From: Dasypus novemcinctus
Lineage: Eukaryota > Chordata > Mammalia > Cingulata > Dasypodidae
Reading direction: 5' to 3'
Length of the DNA stretch: 64,000 nucleotides
NCBI RefSeq assembly: GCF_030445035.2
Contig: NC_080699.1
Coordinates: 8,370,001 to 8,434,000 of the forward strand
Shown here: positions 47,467 through 59,607 of the stretch, piece by piece
How the letters are laid out: the number at the start of each line of letters is the position of its first letter
Numbering within the stretch: position 1 is the first letter of the stretch
The notes under the pieces: generated by a model
Told to the model about the DNA's origin: nothing
Database searches by the model: none
The model's input: only the letters and a program-made list of their open reading frames with translations
Program-made: the position numbers and the translations under genes

Positions 47467-47861
47467 TTTTTTTTTTTTTTTAATGATTTATTTATTTATT
47501 TCTCCCCGCTCCCTCCATTATCTGTTCTCTGTGTCCATTCACTGTGTGTTTTCTGTGTCTGCTTCCATTCTCATTAAGCGGCTCTGGGAACTGATCCTGG
47601 GACCTTCCAGAGTGGGAGAGAGGCAATCATTCTCTTGTGCCACCTCAGCTCCCTGGTCTACTGCATCTCTTATTGTCTCTCCTTTGTGTCTCTTTTTATT
47701 GTGCCATCTTGCCATGCCAGCTCCCTGTGCAGGCCGGTACTCCACATGGGCCAGCTCGGCACACAGGCCAGCTTGCCTTCACCAGGAGGCCCTGGGTATT
47801 GAACCCTGGACCCCCTATGTGGTAGATGGGAGCCCAATTGCTTGAGCCACATCTGCTTCCC
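47467..47861 (-). mobile_element. DAS-type SINE inside the L1
   Basis: Antisense copy: T-rich tail complement at 47467-47500, head complement 'gagccacatctgcttccc' ending at 47861. Frames of 60-120 codons on both strands here are by-products. Flanking duplications are poorly preserved. Confidence 0.85.
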
Positions 47862-48530
47862 TCTTCTTTTTTAATGAAAGCATTTAGAGCTATAGATTTC
47901 CCTCTCTGCACTGCCTTTACTACATTCTATTAGTTTTGTTATGATGTATTTTCATTTTCATTTGCCTGAAGATATTTCCTAATTTCACTTCTGTTTTCCT
48001 CTTTAACCCATTTGTTGTTTAAGGTAATGGTGTTTAATTCCACATATTTATGAGTTTTCCATTTCTCCCTCTGTTATTAATACTTAGCTTCCTTTCATTC
48101 TGTTTGGAGAATATACATTGTTTAATTTCAATACTTTGAATTTATTAAGACTTGTTTTGTGACCCAACATATGGTCTATTATGGAGAATGATCCATGTGC
48201 ATTTGAGAAGAATGTGCATTCTGTTTTCTTTGGGTTCAGTGTTCTATATATGGTTGTTAGGTCTAGTTGGTTTAGTGTATCCTCCAAGTCTTATATTTCC
48301 TTATTGATCTTTTGAGTAGCTGTTCTAGCCATTATTGAGAGTGGTGTGTTAAAATCTCCTACTATTAATGTAGAACAGTCAATTTCTTCTTTCAAATCTG
48401 TCAGTATTTGCTTCATACATTTTGGAGCTCTGCTACTATGTGCATTTATATTTATAATTGTTACACCTTCCTATGAATTGTCTCACTTACCAATATATAA
48501 TGACCATCTTTGTCCCCGTAATTGTTTTTT

Positions 48531-48949
48531 TTAAAGATTTATTTTTTATTTATTTCTCTCCCCTTCCCCACCCCCCCAGTTGTTTGCTCTCTGTGTCCAT
48601 TCGTTGTTTGTTCTTCTGTGTCCACTTATATTCTTGTCAGTGGCACCCAGAATCTGTGTTGTATTTTGTTATGTCATCTTGCTGTATCAGCTCTGTGTGT
48701 GTGCGGCTCCACCCTGGACAGGCTGCACTTTTTTTGCTCTGGGCGGCTCTCCTTATGGGGTGCACTCCTTGCATGTGGGGCTCCCCTAAGTGGGGGAGAC
48801 ACCCCTGTGTGGAATGGCACTCCTTGTGCACATCAGCACTGCATGTGGGCCAGCTCACCACACGGGTTGGGAGGTCCTGGGTTTGAACCTTGGGCCTCCC
48901 ATGTGCTAGGCGGAAGCCCTATCCATTGGGCCAAATCTGCTTCCCCCTA
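48531..48949 (-). mobile_element. DAS-type SINE inside the L1
   Basis: Flanked by a perfect duplication taattgtttttt (48519-48530 and 48950-48961). The head complement is 'gggccaaatctgcttccccc'. The 142- and 148-codon plus-strand frames over it are SINE by-products and not genes. Confidence 0.92.
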
Positions 48950-49609
48950 TAATTGTTTTTTGACCTAAAGTCTATTTTATCCAATATTAGTATAGCCACC
49001 CAAGCTTTCTTTTGGTTACTATTTTCATATTATATTGTTTTCCAACCTTTCACCCTCAATCTACTTGGATTTTTGCTTCAAGCTGAGTCTCTTGCAAACA
49101 CCATGTAGTTGTGTCATGCTTTTTAATCTATACTGCCAATCTCTGCCTTTTGACTGGAGGGTTATGTCAATTACATGTAAAGTCACTACCAAAAATACAG
49201 GGCTTTCTTCTGCTGTTTTGCCACTTAGCCTTTATAAGTCTTATAGGGCAGGTCTAGTGATAAAGAACTCCCTTAGCTTTTGTTTCTCTTTCCCTCAGTT
49301 TTGAAAGAGAGCTCTTCAAAATTCTTGCCTGGACATTGTTTTCCTTCAGCTTTTTAAGTATTCCAACCCACTACCATCTTGTTTTAAGGGTTTCTGATGA
49401 CAATCTGGCACTCAATCTGATTGGGACTCCCTTGTATGTAATACATTGTTTTCTCTTACAGTTTTCAAAACTCTTGCCTTGTCTTTTGCATTTGATAGTG
49501 TAACCAATATATGACAGGGTGTATGTTTCTTCATGTTTATCCTGCTTGGTGTTCTCTTAGTTTCTTGGATGTGCATAGTCACATCTTTTGCTCAGTTTGG
49601 GAAATTCTC

Positions 49610-49965
49610 TTAAGTCGGATCTTAAGATGTGACCCACCTCATTCAGGGCGGGTCTCAATCCTCTTACTGGAGTCTTTTATAAAGGACCCAAATTCAGACA
49701 GAGAAAGCCATGGAAGCAAGAAGCTAGAAGCAATGAAACCTGGAAGAAAAGAGTGAGACCAGTAGATGCTCCCTTGCAATGTGACAGAGGAGTCCAGGAT
49801 CACTAGCAGCCAATTTTCTGGAAGAAGGTATCATCTTGATGATGCCTTGATTTGAACATCTTCATATCCTCAGCACTGTAAACTTGTAAGCTAACAAATC
49901 CCCATGGTAAGAGCCAACCCATTTCTGGTATATTGCTTTTGACAATTTAGCACACTAGGGCAGCT
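49610..49965 (+). mobile_element. Another MaLR-like LTR, probably 5'-truncated, inside the L1
   Basis: The 3' half has 'cagcactgtaaacttgtaag', 'ggtaagagccaacccatttc' and 'tggtatattgcttttgacaa', the same layout as the family at 5096 but clearly a different subfamily. L1 text is present on both sides. The exact left border is not resolved. Confidence 0.6.
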
Positions 49966-51445
49966 GCCTTAGGTTATTTTCATTTTTAATATTTCTTTTT
50001 TCTTTCTTTTAATATTTCTTCTTTTTCTTTCTCTTCCTCAGCCTGACTCAAGTGTCTTATTTTCAAGTTCACTGATTCATTCTTCTGCTGGTGCCAGTCT
50101 GCTTTTGAGATACTCCAAGGCATTTTTCATTTCAGTTATTGTGGTCTTCAGTTCCAGTAGTTCTGTTTGATTCCTTTTTGAAATTTCTTTTTCTTTATGT
50201 AGACTTTCAGTTGTTCTCTGTATTTTCCTTCATCTCCTTAAGCATTTTTAAAATCATTTAAAAAAAAAGGCTTTGGTATGTCCACAGTCTCATCTTCATT
50301 GGTGTTTTCTGTATTTTTATCCTTTTTGTTTAGATGGGCCATCATTACCTGTTTTTGTTGCACACTGTGCATTTTAATATTTTAAAATGTTAACTCTGGG
50401 GTTTACTCCTTGGAATGTCTATTTCTTGGTTTTGTACCCAGCAAGAGAGAGATGTTCTTGAGCTTCGGCCTTCCCATCAGGAAGAGATGACCAAGACAAA
50501 TGCAGGGTGCTGGGTTGCCCCTATCTTTCTGGGCCCTGTCTTGCCCTGGGCTTTTGTTTGTTAATTGTTTGGAAGTTTGCCTGTTTACTTGAGTTTGGTT
50601 GTTCCTTCTATTTCCTGGAAGACAGAACAAAGTGTCCCAGTTATTTGAAGCCAGCAGGCCTTGGTTCCAGACTTTCTACCTCTATCTTTTTTTTTTTTTT
50701 TATGTTCCTTTCAGCTGCTTTTGCTTGGAGAGCAAATTCTAGGAGGAGGATTAACTTGTATAGGACTTTCCCAAGTCAGTCTTTCTCAGCCAAAATACAC
50801 CACGTACCCACAAAGGGACGCAGACCCGCTCCAAAGTGCCCTGGGGAGGGGACCAGGAGGAGTGCCAAGAGCTTCTCCAAAGGCTCCCCAAAGCTGGGGT
50901 TTCATGGCTTGCCCAGCGAGTGCAGGCCTTCAGCTAACTGTCTCCTGCAGTCCTGAGGCAGGGTATTGTCTTTAAATCTGCACTGCCTCCACCCCTGTTT
51001 GGGAGGGTTGAAGCAATGGCTGCCACTGTCTTTGTCTGGGGTGGGTTGAAACATGAGCTGCCCGCAGAGCCAGGGCCCAGCAAACCAAATTCACCAATCG
51101 AAAGCTGGGATCAGTGATTGGCCATGCCAACTCCTGTTCTGGGGAAGAGGATTTTTATGTCCCTTTCTGTCACCAGCAGCTAGCCAGGGACTAGACCCTG
51201 TGGCAACCGGCCGGAAGAGTGGGCAATGGCTGTAGCCACCTCGTGGAGAGAGCAATTTACAGTTCTTTACCATATTTTATCAGCCTCTTCCTCCTGCACT
51301 TCCCCGAGTGCTGTATAGTATTCATCTGCCCTCTGGAGTTTCAGAATAGTTGTTTTAGACAGTTTCTGCTAGTTTAAGAGTTGTTTGGGTGGAAGGACTG
51401 AGTCCTGGAGCGCCGTACTCTGCCATCTTCCCTGGATGTTTTCTC

Positions 51446-52704
51446 TTGTGATTTCTTTATGTACCTGTTCTCCCTACTCTACAGGGGCAGATCAACATAA
51501 ATAGATTTCTGCAAAGAATAATCAGTAATTCTTTCAAGTATTTTATGAACTAACAAGCCATACATACTTAGTAAACATAGGCCAACATTTGTGTTGCTGC
51601 AGTTGCTTTTCCTCTCTCCTGGCTTGGAAGCCAGTTTCCATATTTAAGTTTTTCCCATGGCCTCTACATCCCCTCAGATGATATAGTGTTTAGAGGACTT
51701 GGGGTAGGAGGCAAATGCTAAGAGGTAGATGGCTACTGAAATTCTTGACTCACTATCTTCTGTATTTTGGGGAATCATAAATTGCTAGGTACTTGGAATT
51801 TGAAGAACAAGCTTTTAGTCATTTTTCTGACACTTATTTGTATTAAATTAGGCAAAAATCTTAATTGCTATGGGCTTCAGTTGTACTGCTTGTTAGGTAA
51901 GAGTAATTACGCCAACTCCAAGGGTTGTTCTGAGAATTGAACTCCTGGCACAGAATAGGGAAGCAAAAGAGGTTCTTCCACAAGGACCACAAGGAATAAG
52001 ACCTCATCTCACAGGTAAATATCATCCATCTCAAAGTTAAACTTCTTTCAGATTTATGGAACATGCCTTTTATATGGGGCAAAGCTTTGCTCCCTGTCTG
52101 TATTGGTTCTATGATCCAGAGGGAATAGAGGAGGAAAGAAGACATTTTTTCATCCTCTGATATGGTCAATCATTAAACTGAGCTTTTACCTGATCCAGGG
52201 AGACCCAATTTCTCTTTAGGAGACAGATCCTGAAGAAGTACTTTCACCCATGAAAGAGGAGAAAAATGAGCCTTGGCCTTTGAGATTTGCCCAGGAAATG
52301 GGGAGGGGAGCCTTGATCTTTTTACACTGCTCTCCTTCTACCTGGAAGGAAAAGAAAACAGTTACTATTGCTTTAAACTAAGAAAACTTGAACTGGAAAC
52401 TTTGAAGTTATTAAAAAAATAAGTTCTAACACTTGGGTTACTGCTAAAGTTAGAAACCTAAGGCAGATAATATTTTTGAGCACACCATTTATGGCAATTT
52501 GTTTGTGGAAGTCAAGGTCCAGGAAATGTTCATTTGAGACAAAGCGAGCTGAGTTGATCTTTGTAATATAGTAATAGGAATTACGTATGCTTCTGATGGT
52601 TCCAAGTAAGTATTTAAATGCCTCTGATATTGGAAAAGTGATAAAGGGAAAAGCAGAGAGCAAGAAGAGAGAAGAGGTTACACCAAATACAGGAGAATCG
52701 GGCC
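51446..52704. other. Intergenic, no gene recognised
   Basis: A MIR-like trace at 51845-51965 ('gggcttcagttgtactgctt', 'gttctgagaattgaactcc') is the only recognised item. The 102-codon minus frame at 51861-52169 has no family resemblance. Confidence 0.4.
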
Positions 52705-53401
52705 TGTGGCAGTTTGATATTATTTATCGGTCCCCAGAAAAGAGAAAAATTATGTTTGTAAACTGGTCTGTTACTTGGGGGTGTGATATCCTTTGACTGT
52801 ATTCAGTTCAAAGGTTTTAAGTTTACCTAATAAAATCAGTTTAGGGCCTTGGACTTGACCACGTCAGTAGGGCATGACTTAGCTTGAGTCCCCACTGCCT
52901 TGGTGGGCTGATAGAAATGGACACTCACTCAAGAGGACACATGGAAGAGGAGAGAACTTGGTCATTTCAGTCCTGCCATGTGACAGAAAGGAGAAGGTTC
53001 AAAGAGCTGAAGCCCCTGGAAGAGACGTGAGCCATTCGCCCGATAGTTTGCTGCTGAGGAGAATGGAGCAGCTGAGCAGCTGAGAAGGCCCCGAATGAAA
53101 TGACCCCTATGCCAAAAACTGATATAAGAAGCCCTGAAAGACAAGCCCTGTGCCAGCCGACAGCTAAGATTAGAAGAAGCTGGGCCCAAGGACCTCAAGA
53201 GGAAGAAGGAAGGAGAGACCGGGCAGAGCTCGCCCGCCATCTTGCTTCAACACGAGGCAGCTGACTTCGGTGAGAAAGCAGCCTTGAGTTGGACTCTTCA
53301 GGGCCTTGTAACTGTGAGCTTTTACCCCAAACAAATACCCTTTATAAAAGCCGACAGATTTCTGGTATTTTGCATCAGCACCCCTTTGGCTGACGAACAC
53401 A
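52705..53401 (+). mobile_element. Solo LTR, lineage-specific MaLR-like family (copy D)
   Basis: Starts TGTGGCAGTTTGATATT and ends GACGAACACA, so TG...CA ends are intact. Flanks 'gggcc' (52700-52704) and 'ggacc' (53402-53406) are a 5-bp duplication with one mismatch. At 697 bp it is the longest copy. The 'gcccgccatcttgcttcaac' block and 'tttataaaagccgacagatt' match the other copies. Confidence 0.88.
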
Positions 53402-53406
53402 GGACC

Positions 53407-54714
53407 GAAGAATAAAGACAAAACTGGGCCAAGAATGGGCAGGGAACGATACGGGTGAGGGCTGATGTTCAATTTCAAATGGTTTCCTCTTGTGTGTAAC
53501 TACTCCTTACACTTGCTGTCAGTCTGCTCCCCCATCAGAACTGTGAGTGTGGCGAGCCGGGGCATGGGGAGAGGGGCTGTGTTCCCCTAAAGAGGTCAGC
53601 AGGCCCAGGACGGGTGGTCCTCAGAGGAGGAGCTTGAAGAGGAGGTGTGGGACTTGCACAGGAGGTAAGCAGCCCTAACCTGAAGGCTGGAGGACAAGCC
53701 ACCTGAGACCCACGTCAGGACGGGAACTCCCATGGTTTTCTTTGGTGGTTAGTGAAAAGCTGAACTTCTAGGTGGAAATCTGGAGACATTTGAGCTAAAA
53801 TCGAGGAGCCCAAAAATTTTAAGAGGACAAGCCCGATGATCTGTACACACAGATGCTCCTTTGGTGAGTTGCAGTCAGGGGGTCACATAGCCAGAGGCTC
53901 TGCACCCTTCCTGGGGTTTGCTTTGGGGTGTGAGGCTCAGCTCATCAAAGCAACTGCTGATGTTTTAGGAGGAATTCCCACCAAGAGCAAGAGGGAAGAC
54001 AGACAAGCCCCAGTGGAATGAGGAAGAGAGGAAGGTTAACCCACTCAGAAACAACAAACAGAACCAAAGAACAAACAGCGAGGTTCCAGGAAGGCATACG
54101 TAAGAAAACTTCTCCCCTGGGAGCGGTGAAATGTCTGTGAAAATCACTCTTTCATTTAGAACCCAGACGTCTGTATTATTCTGGGGAGAGCTCCAGATAA
54201 TCAGAAAGCTTCTGGTTAAGGATGACACTGTGCATGAGGCTGCAAACGCAGAGGGAGTCTGAGCTGAATATGCAAAGCTCTTGCCCTCGCTGGTGTGTTG
54301 TCCACCTCCCAGCCTCGACGAAGCCATCCATCCCTCCTTCCTCCCAAATCTCCAAATCATTCTTCCCATGCTAATTCCATTTGCCCCCAATATATCCCTG
54401 TGCAGAGGCGATGAGTGATTTCTTCCCAGAACTTAATCGAGCTCTTCTTTTTGTGTATGATGATGGGTATTTTTCACAAGTATTTCTTCTGTGGATGTAA
54501 CTGGATTGGAATCTTTTTCAGGGAAGACTTATTGGCTAAGAGCAGTGGACATGGGTCTGGCTGTGCCTCTTTTGGGGACAAGGTTACTTTCCCTGAACTA
54601 TGGAAAGAGCAGTAGCACCCACCCCACTGGATTGTTGTGAAGAGTAAATGAGACAACCCATGTAGAGCACTGGCACATAATAAATGCTCAGTGAAAGTGA
54701 TCATTTACTGGAAC
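53407..54714. other. Intergenic, no gene recognised
   Basis: The 141-codon minus frame at 53965-54390 has no domain I recognise. A MIR fragment lies at 54600-54700 ('ggattgttgtgaagagtaaa', 'ctggcacataataaatgctc'). Confidence 0.4.
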
Positions 54715-54896
54715 TTTCACACAGTACTGGTGAGAAGGTAAATTAGGACAAGCACTTTGGAAAACGATTTGGTTGTATATAATAAAGCTGAATATATGTA
54801 TAGACTGTCACCCAATAATTCCATTCCTAGCTATGTATTCCCCCAAATGCATATATTTTGTATTATTTATCTATCGCTGCGTAATTAATTACCCCC

Positions 54897-55469
54897 TGAA
54901 ATAGTCTGCCAAAGGGGTGCTGATGCAAAGTACCAGAAATCTGTTGGCTTTTATAAAGGATATTTACTTGGGGTAAAAGCTTAAAGTTACAAGGCCCTAA
55001 AGAGTCCAACTCAAGGTTGCTTCTCACCAAGCTTGGTTGCCACATGCTGAAGCAAGATGGTGGGTGATCTCTGCCTGGGCCCTGGGCCTTCTCAGCTGCT
55101 CAGCTGCTCTGTCCTCTTAGGCTGCAAACTATCAAGCAAATGGCTCATTTCTCTTCCTGGGACTTTAGCTATTTGAGTCTTCTCTTTTCTGTCATGTGGC
55201 AGGACCAAAATGACCAAGTTCTCTCCTCTTCTGTGTGTCCTCTTGGGCGAGTGTCCATTTATTTAGCTCCACCAAGGGGGCGGGGATGCAAGCCTGAGTC
55301 AAGCCTACTGATGTGCTCAAATCAAAACCCTAATCTTAGCAAGCAATTGAATCAAAGACACCACAGCTGATTCTAATGCAGTCCAAGGGGCTCGCACCCA
55401 GAAGAAGAGGTTAGTTTATGAACATAATCTTTCTCTTTTGGGTTTCATAAATAACCTCAGACTGCCACG
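54897..55469 (-). mobile_element. Solo LTR, lineage-specific MaLR-like family (copy F)
   Basis: Plus-strand text runs from 'tgaaatagtctgccaaaggg' to 'cagactgccacg'. Flanks 'ccccc' and 'tcccc' (55470-55474) are compatible with a 5-bp duplication. 573 bp, and inserted in the older LTR at 54859-56706. Confidence 0.82.
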
Positions 55470-55760
55470 TCCCCAAAACTGGGCGACTTACACCACGTTA
55501 TCTCAGGGTCAGCGGGGCAGGAGTGCAGGGGTGACTGAGCCGGGTCTTCAGCCACAGGCCTCTCACAGGGCCGTGGTCAAGCTGTCGGCCAGGCTGTGGT
55601 CGTCTCCAGGCTCTTCTGCGGAGGACCCACTGCCAAGCTCTCTCGTGGGTCCCTGGACTGAGGACCTCAGTTTCTCACAGAGGTCTACCCTCAGCTTCTT
55701 GCCCCTGAGCCTCTCAGTAGGTCAGCTCACAACATGACAGCTGGCTTCCTCAGGGAAAGC

Positions 55761-56029
55761 AAGGAGAGAGGGGGGGGAGGGGGAGAGGGAGGGGGAGAGG
55801 GAGAGGGAGAGAGGGGGAGGGGGAGGGGGAGGGGGAGGGAGAGGGGAGAGGGAGAGAGAGAGAGAGGGAGAGGGAGAGAGAGAGAGGGGGGAGAGAGAGG
55901 GGGGAGAGAGAGAGGGAGAGGGAGAGAGAGAGAGGGGGAGAGAGAGAGGGAGAGGGAGAGGGGGAGGGGGAGAGGGAGGGGGAGAGGGAGAGGGAGAGAG
56001 GGGGAGGGAGAGAGGGAGAGGGAGAGAAA
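55761..56029 (+). repeat. 269-bp uninterrupted purine array (GGGAGA-like)
   Basis: Every base on the plus strand from 55761 to 56029 is G or A, in irregular GGGAGA, GAGAGA and GGGGGA units. The frames over it (Gly-Arg-Glu on plus, Ser-Pro-Leu on minus) are not genes. Its host LTR family normally has a GA-rich stretch at this point, which probably seeded it. Confidence 0.95.
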
Positions 56030-56096
56030 CCCAGCAAGGTCAAGGTTACTGGCTTTTATAACCTAATCTTCCAAAGTGATACCTTGTCATATTCCA

Positions 56097-56586
56097 GTTT
56101 TTTTCAAAGACTTGTTTATTTATCTCTCCCCACCCCCTTGTTGTTTCGCATTTGCTGTGACTGTTTGTCTTTTTTGTTTCTTTAGGAGGCACGGGAAACC
56201 GAACCTAGGACCTCTGATGTAGGAGGGTGGCTTAGGCCACCTCTGTTCCCTGCTTTGACAACAAAGAGACACATCTCTCATTTTGTTTTTCCTCTTGTGT
56301 CTCTTGTGTCATTTTGCCACATCAGCTCACTGCGCCTGCCCATTGCGCCAACTTGCCATCCTGCTCATCCTCTTTAGGAGGCACTGGGAACCTTCACTCC
56401 CTGCTTTTAGTGTCTCTCATATTTTTCTTTCTTGTGTCTCTTGTTGCGTCATCTTGTTGTGTCAGCTACTGCGCCTGCCCGTTGCTCCAGCTTGCTGTTT
56501 TCTTTAGGAGGCACCAGGAACCAAACCATGGACCTCCTGTGTGGTAGGCGGGAGCCTAATCGCTTGAGCCACATCTGCTTCCCTAA
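56097..56586 (-). mobile_element. DAS-type SINE with several head-like modules
   Basis: Tail complement at 56097-56140, then head-like complements near 56184-56252, 56370-56395 and 56505-56583 ('ttaggaggcac' recurs). Flanks 'catattcca' (56088-56096) and 'catattcta' (56587-56595) form an imperfect duplication around the whole, so the multi-head unit moved as one. Confidence 0.8.
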
Positions 56587-57010
56587 CATATTCTATTAAT
56601 CAGAAATGAGTCATGAGGCCCAGCCCACATGCAAGGAGAGAGGATTATGGGGTATGGCTCTTAGGAGCAAGCTTCCTGGGGAGCTGTTTTAGAAGCTACC
56701 TACCACAGAGAGTCTCGCCAACAAGCACCTGTAAGAGTATTCATAATAGCGTCATTTGTAGGAGACATGCATGGAGGCAATCCAATGTCACCAACGGACA
56801 CATAAATTGCAGTGTATTTATACAATCGAAGTCTAAACAATAGCGAGAGGGAACAAGTTATATCTATGTGCGGCAATATGGAGGAATCTTTCAAACATAA
56901 TGTTAAGCAAAAGAAGTCAGAAAAGATGATATTTCACACGAAGTCTTTCATTTTCAGGGTCTCCTGCTCTCCAATCCTCAGAGAAAAGAATAGCGTCTGG
57001 AGTGAACTTC

Positions 57011-58188
57011 GCAAATGTTCCACATCTAGCAGTAAATAAAATGTTTAAGTGGAAGACATTTCTACTCTGAAAGTTTTCTTCAACTTGACATTTCCAGTGC
57101 TCAGTATTTCTGGTAAATGTACGTGAATTAGCCTGTTGTGGGTGTGTAAGATCATCGCCATGGAAAATGCGTTCTGAGTCCTGAAGAGCCAGCTTAGGAA
57201 GCTTTGCAGCAGTTATAACCTGGGGACGCCTGTCCTCTATTTTCTGAATAATGCTGTGCTTTGCTGCTCTTTGGCACTTAAATTCCTGAGCTTTATTGCC
57301 TTACGTTCTTGGCACACCATAGGTAGGTCAGGCTTGTGATCATGTTTTGGAGTTTTGGGTCCCATTATTAGAAGAATAATTAAATTTGGGCACGATTTGG
57401 CTGACCTCCCCCAACAGCCGGGGCAAGGCCCGTGATACGGGATGCTTGCCAGGGTTTCTTGTCATAACAGGTGCTTCACTGAAAAACTTACAGTTTTCCC
57501 TGTCGAGGGCATTCTTACCTGTGCCTCAGTGAACTCTCGTTTGATGACATTTAACTCAATGTTCCTTATTCTCTCCTCAGTAGAACTTCTTTACACTTGG
57601 TTGCACTGTTTTATGTATAAGCTCTTATTCAAATAATTTCTGGTGCAATTATGAAATTATGTCAGCCAGTTTGGCTTCTGTCTCCTTCCCTCCCTCCCTC
57701 TTCTGTCTTTACATCTCCTCTGTAATGTCTTTCAAATATTTCATATAAGTCAAGTTTATATAATATGGACACACTTTGCAGAGGTGTGTTAGTGAGAGCA
57801 GCCTTATTTTGGAAACCTGTTGAATAACTGCTGTCATATGATAAAAAAAGTTAGAGTACCTAATTGTGGATGGTTCCATCTCATAGACTAAGATTTCTAA
57901 CCCTGTGGCCCCTGGCTGACCCCTGTGACACGAGGCCACCAGTCTGTGATAAGATGGCCATAGCACTCGAGAACAAGCATTTACAAACCTTTCCAAGCAA
58001 TTTCATGGAGTAATTTTAGGTCTGTTGAATCTACCAATGAAAAATCGAGGTCATATTTTATGTCTTTCATTTCATTTCAGTGCTCTTTACTCATCTTTAA
58101 AATAAAATCATCAGTCCACACAAATGATTAGAGAAAAGATGTCCTTCACTGTAGGTCATTTGAGAAGCACTGCTATGATCTCACCCAA
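57011..58188. other. Intergenic, no gene recognised
   Basis: No exon or clear repeat was named. A pyrimidine-rich patch lies near 57678-57720. Confidence 0.4.
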
Positions 58189-58200
58189 AAGGTCCCTAAC

Positions 58201-58650
58201 AGGAAATGGATGTGGCTCAAGCAGTTGGGCTCCCGTCTACCATATGGAGGGTCCAGGGTTTGATGCCCAGGGCCTCCTGGTGAGGGCTAGCTGGCCCATG
58301 TGGTGAGCTGGCCCACGCAGCGTGCCGGCCTACGTGAGAGTGCCACCTGCGCGGAGAGGCCGCCCCGCACGTGAGTGCCGGCTGACATCGGAGAGTTGGT
58401 GCAGCAAGATGACACAAGAGACACAGAGGAGAGACAATGAGAAGATGTAGCAGAATAGGGAGTTGAGGTGGCACAAGAGAGTGATCACCTCTCTCCCACT
58501 CCAGAAGGTCCCAGTATCAGTTCCCGGAGCTGCCTAATGAGAATACAAGCAGATACAGAAGAACACACAGCGAATGGACACAGAGAGCAGACAACAGGAG
58601 GTGGAGTGGGGTGGAGGGAGAAATAAATAAATAAAATCTTTTTAAAAAAG
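58201..58650 (+). mobile_element. DAS-type SINE
   Basis: Head 'aggaaatggatgtggctcaa', B-box-like 'gggtttgatgcc', tail 'aaataaataaataaaatctt'. Flanked by aaggtccctaac (58189-58200) and aaggtctctaac (58651-58662). Confidence 0.92.
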
Positions 58651-58662
58651 AAGGTCTCTAAC

Positions 58663-59607
58663 TAGAGGTATTCAGTTCCTGAGTAGTTTGTAAAGAGTTC
58701 CCTGTATATCCTTGAAAATATCTTACTGTAGTAAGACATAGGCTACCTAAAAGTTTCTTTGCTTTTGGCTGGAATTATTTCAACTCAATGAGATAATATT
58801 AGTTATCTGAAGTGGATGTAAAACTCTGGTAGAAAATTATGTTTGACTTCGATTTCTTAAAAATAAGAAATAATTGATATAACTCAATGCAGATTTCTAG
58901 TACCTTAATATATGGGAAAAGGTGAAGTATAGAGTGAAGTTGGCTGGGGAATAATACAAAAAGTCCTTGATTGAGAAGAGAAGATTACAAAGATGAATAA
59001 AAGCTGTTGAAGTCTTTCAAGCCGCATGGCATTATATTTAAATCTGCTCTAGCTTCTAAGATCAAGGGCTCTTCTTTTTCAAGTATAAGCCATCTGGTTT
59101 AAATGATCAGGTATCATATTAATTAAAATGAGTTAATCCAAATTTCTCTTTTAGAATCAGATACAGGCTCTTGAATTCCTGGTTTTTGTTAAAGGAAAGT
59201 CCCCTTTATAGTAAGCCGTAAGTTTATTTTTTAAAAATGTAAATAAGATAAATGTTTATCCTATAAAGAAGCTTACTATTTCTACCAGCAAATGAAGGAT
59301 ATGTTAGGAATCCAGCATCAGTCCTGAAGTTTAGAGTAGATGCATAGGTGAAAGAAGTACGCAATAACTAGATTTCTTATCCATACATATGGCATACACT
59401 GATGTTTGAATACATTTTACACCCCCCTCCCGAATTCAGGAAAAATTAGCTTTTATATAAAGATATAGCCTATAAAACTTGTGTTCAGATTACCTTCAAG
59501 CAACCACACTGTTGGTAAAGTACTGTTGTTTTGTTATTTGTAAACCACAGCTAGTCTCTCATGCTCAGTAGAGAATATGATAAAACACTAACAAAAAATT
59601 CAGACAG
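58663..59607. other. AT-rich intergenic sequence
   Basis: No gene or repeat recognised. Confidence 0.4.

Larger units (their letters stand above)
42560..51445 (-). mobile_element. Near full-length old L1, broken by nested insertions
   Basis: The pieces 42560-42953, 43614-44438, 45742-47466, 47862-48530, 48950-49610 and 49966-51445 read in order as one L1 on the minus strand, about 5.8 kb without insertions. The 5'-UTR start, with its 'gccatcttccctg' (antisense), is near 51420-51435. The endonuclease part of ORF2 is at 48084-48287, the TKKSQRPDGFTG-like start of the RT is at 46897-47112, and the RT active-site motif LFADDI is at 46291-46309. 3'-UTR blocks are at 42600-43640. Frames are broken, so it is inactive. 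Confidence 0.88.
54859..56706 (-). mobile_element. MLT1-type LTR (antisense) carrying three later insertions
   Basis: Plus-strand text from 'tgtattatttatctatcgct' to the end 'agaagctacctaccaca' is the reverse complement of a MaLR-type LTR. It is interrupted by LTR copy F, a purine array and a SINE; the host text ('taattaattaccccc' to 'aaaactgggcgacttacacc', and 'gtcatattccag' to 'ttctattaatcagaaatgag') resumes each time. Confidence 0.75.
54715..57010 (+). mobile_element. Old L1 3'-end fragment split by a nested LTR
   Basis: The left piece (54715-54858) has 'gcactttggaaaacgatttg' and 'cccaataattccattcctag'. The right piece (56707-57010) continues with 'tattcataatagcgtcattt' and 'aggaatctttcaaacataat'. 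Together they read as one sense-strand L1 3' region interrupted by the element at 54859-56706. Confidence 0.8.

Noticed and set aside
48458-48968. 142- and 148-codon plus-strand frames
   Set aside because: They lie over a DAS SINE flanked by a perfect target duplication. The same peptide style recurs antisense to every full-length SINE copy (for example at 9946, 20686, 26645 and 45146).
55734-56066. 110-codon Gly-Arg-Glu frame and its antisense Ser-Pro-Leu frame
   Set aside because: Translation of a pure-purine simple repeat.
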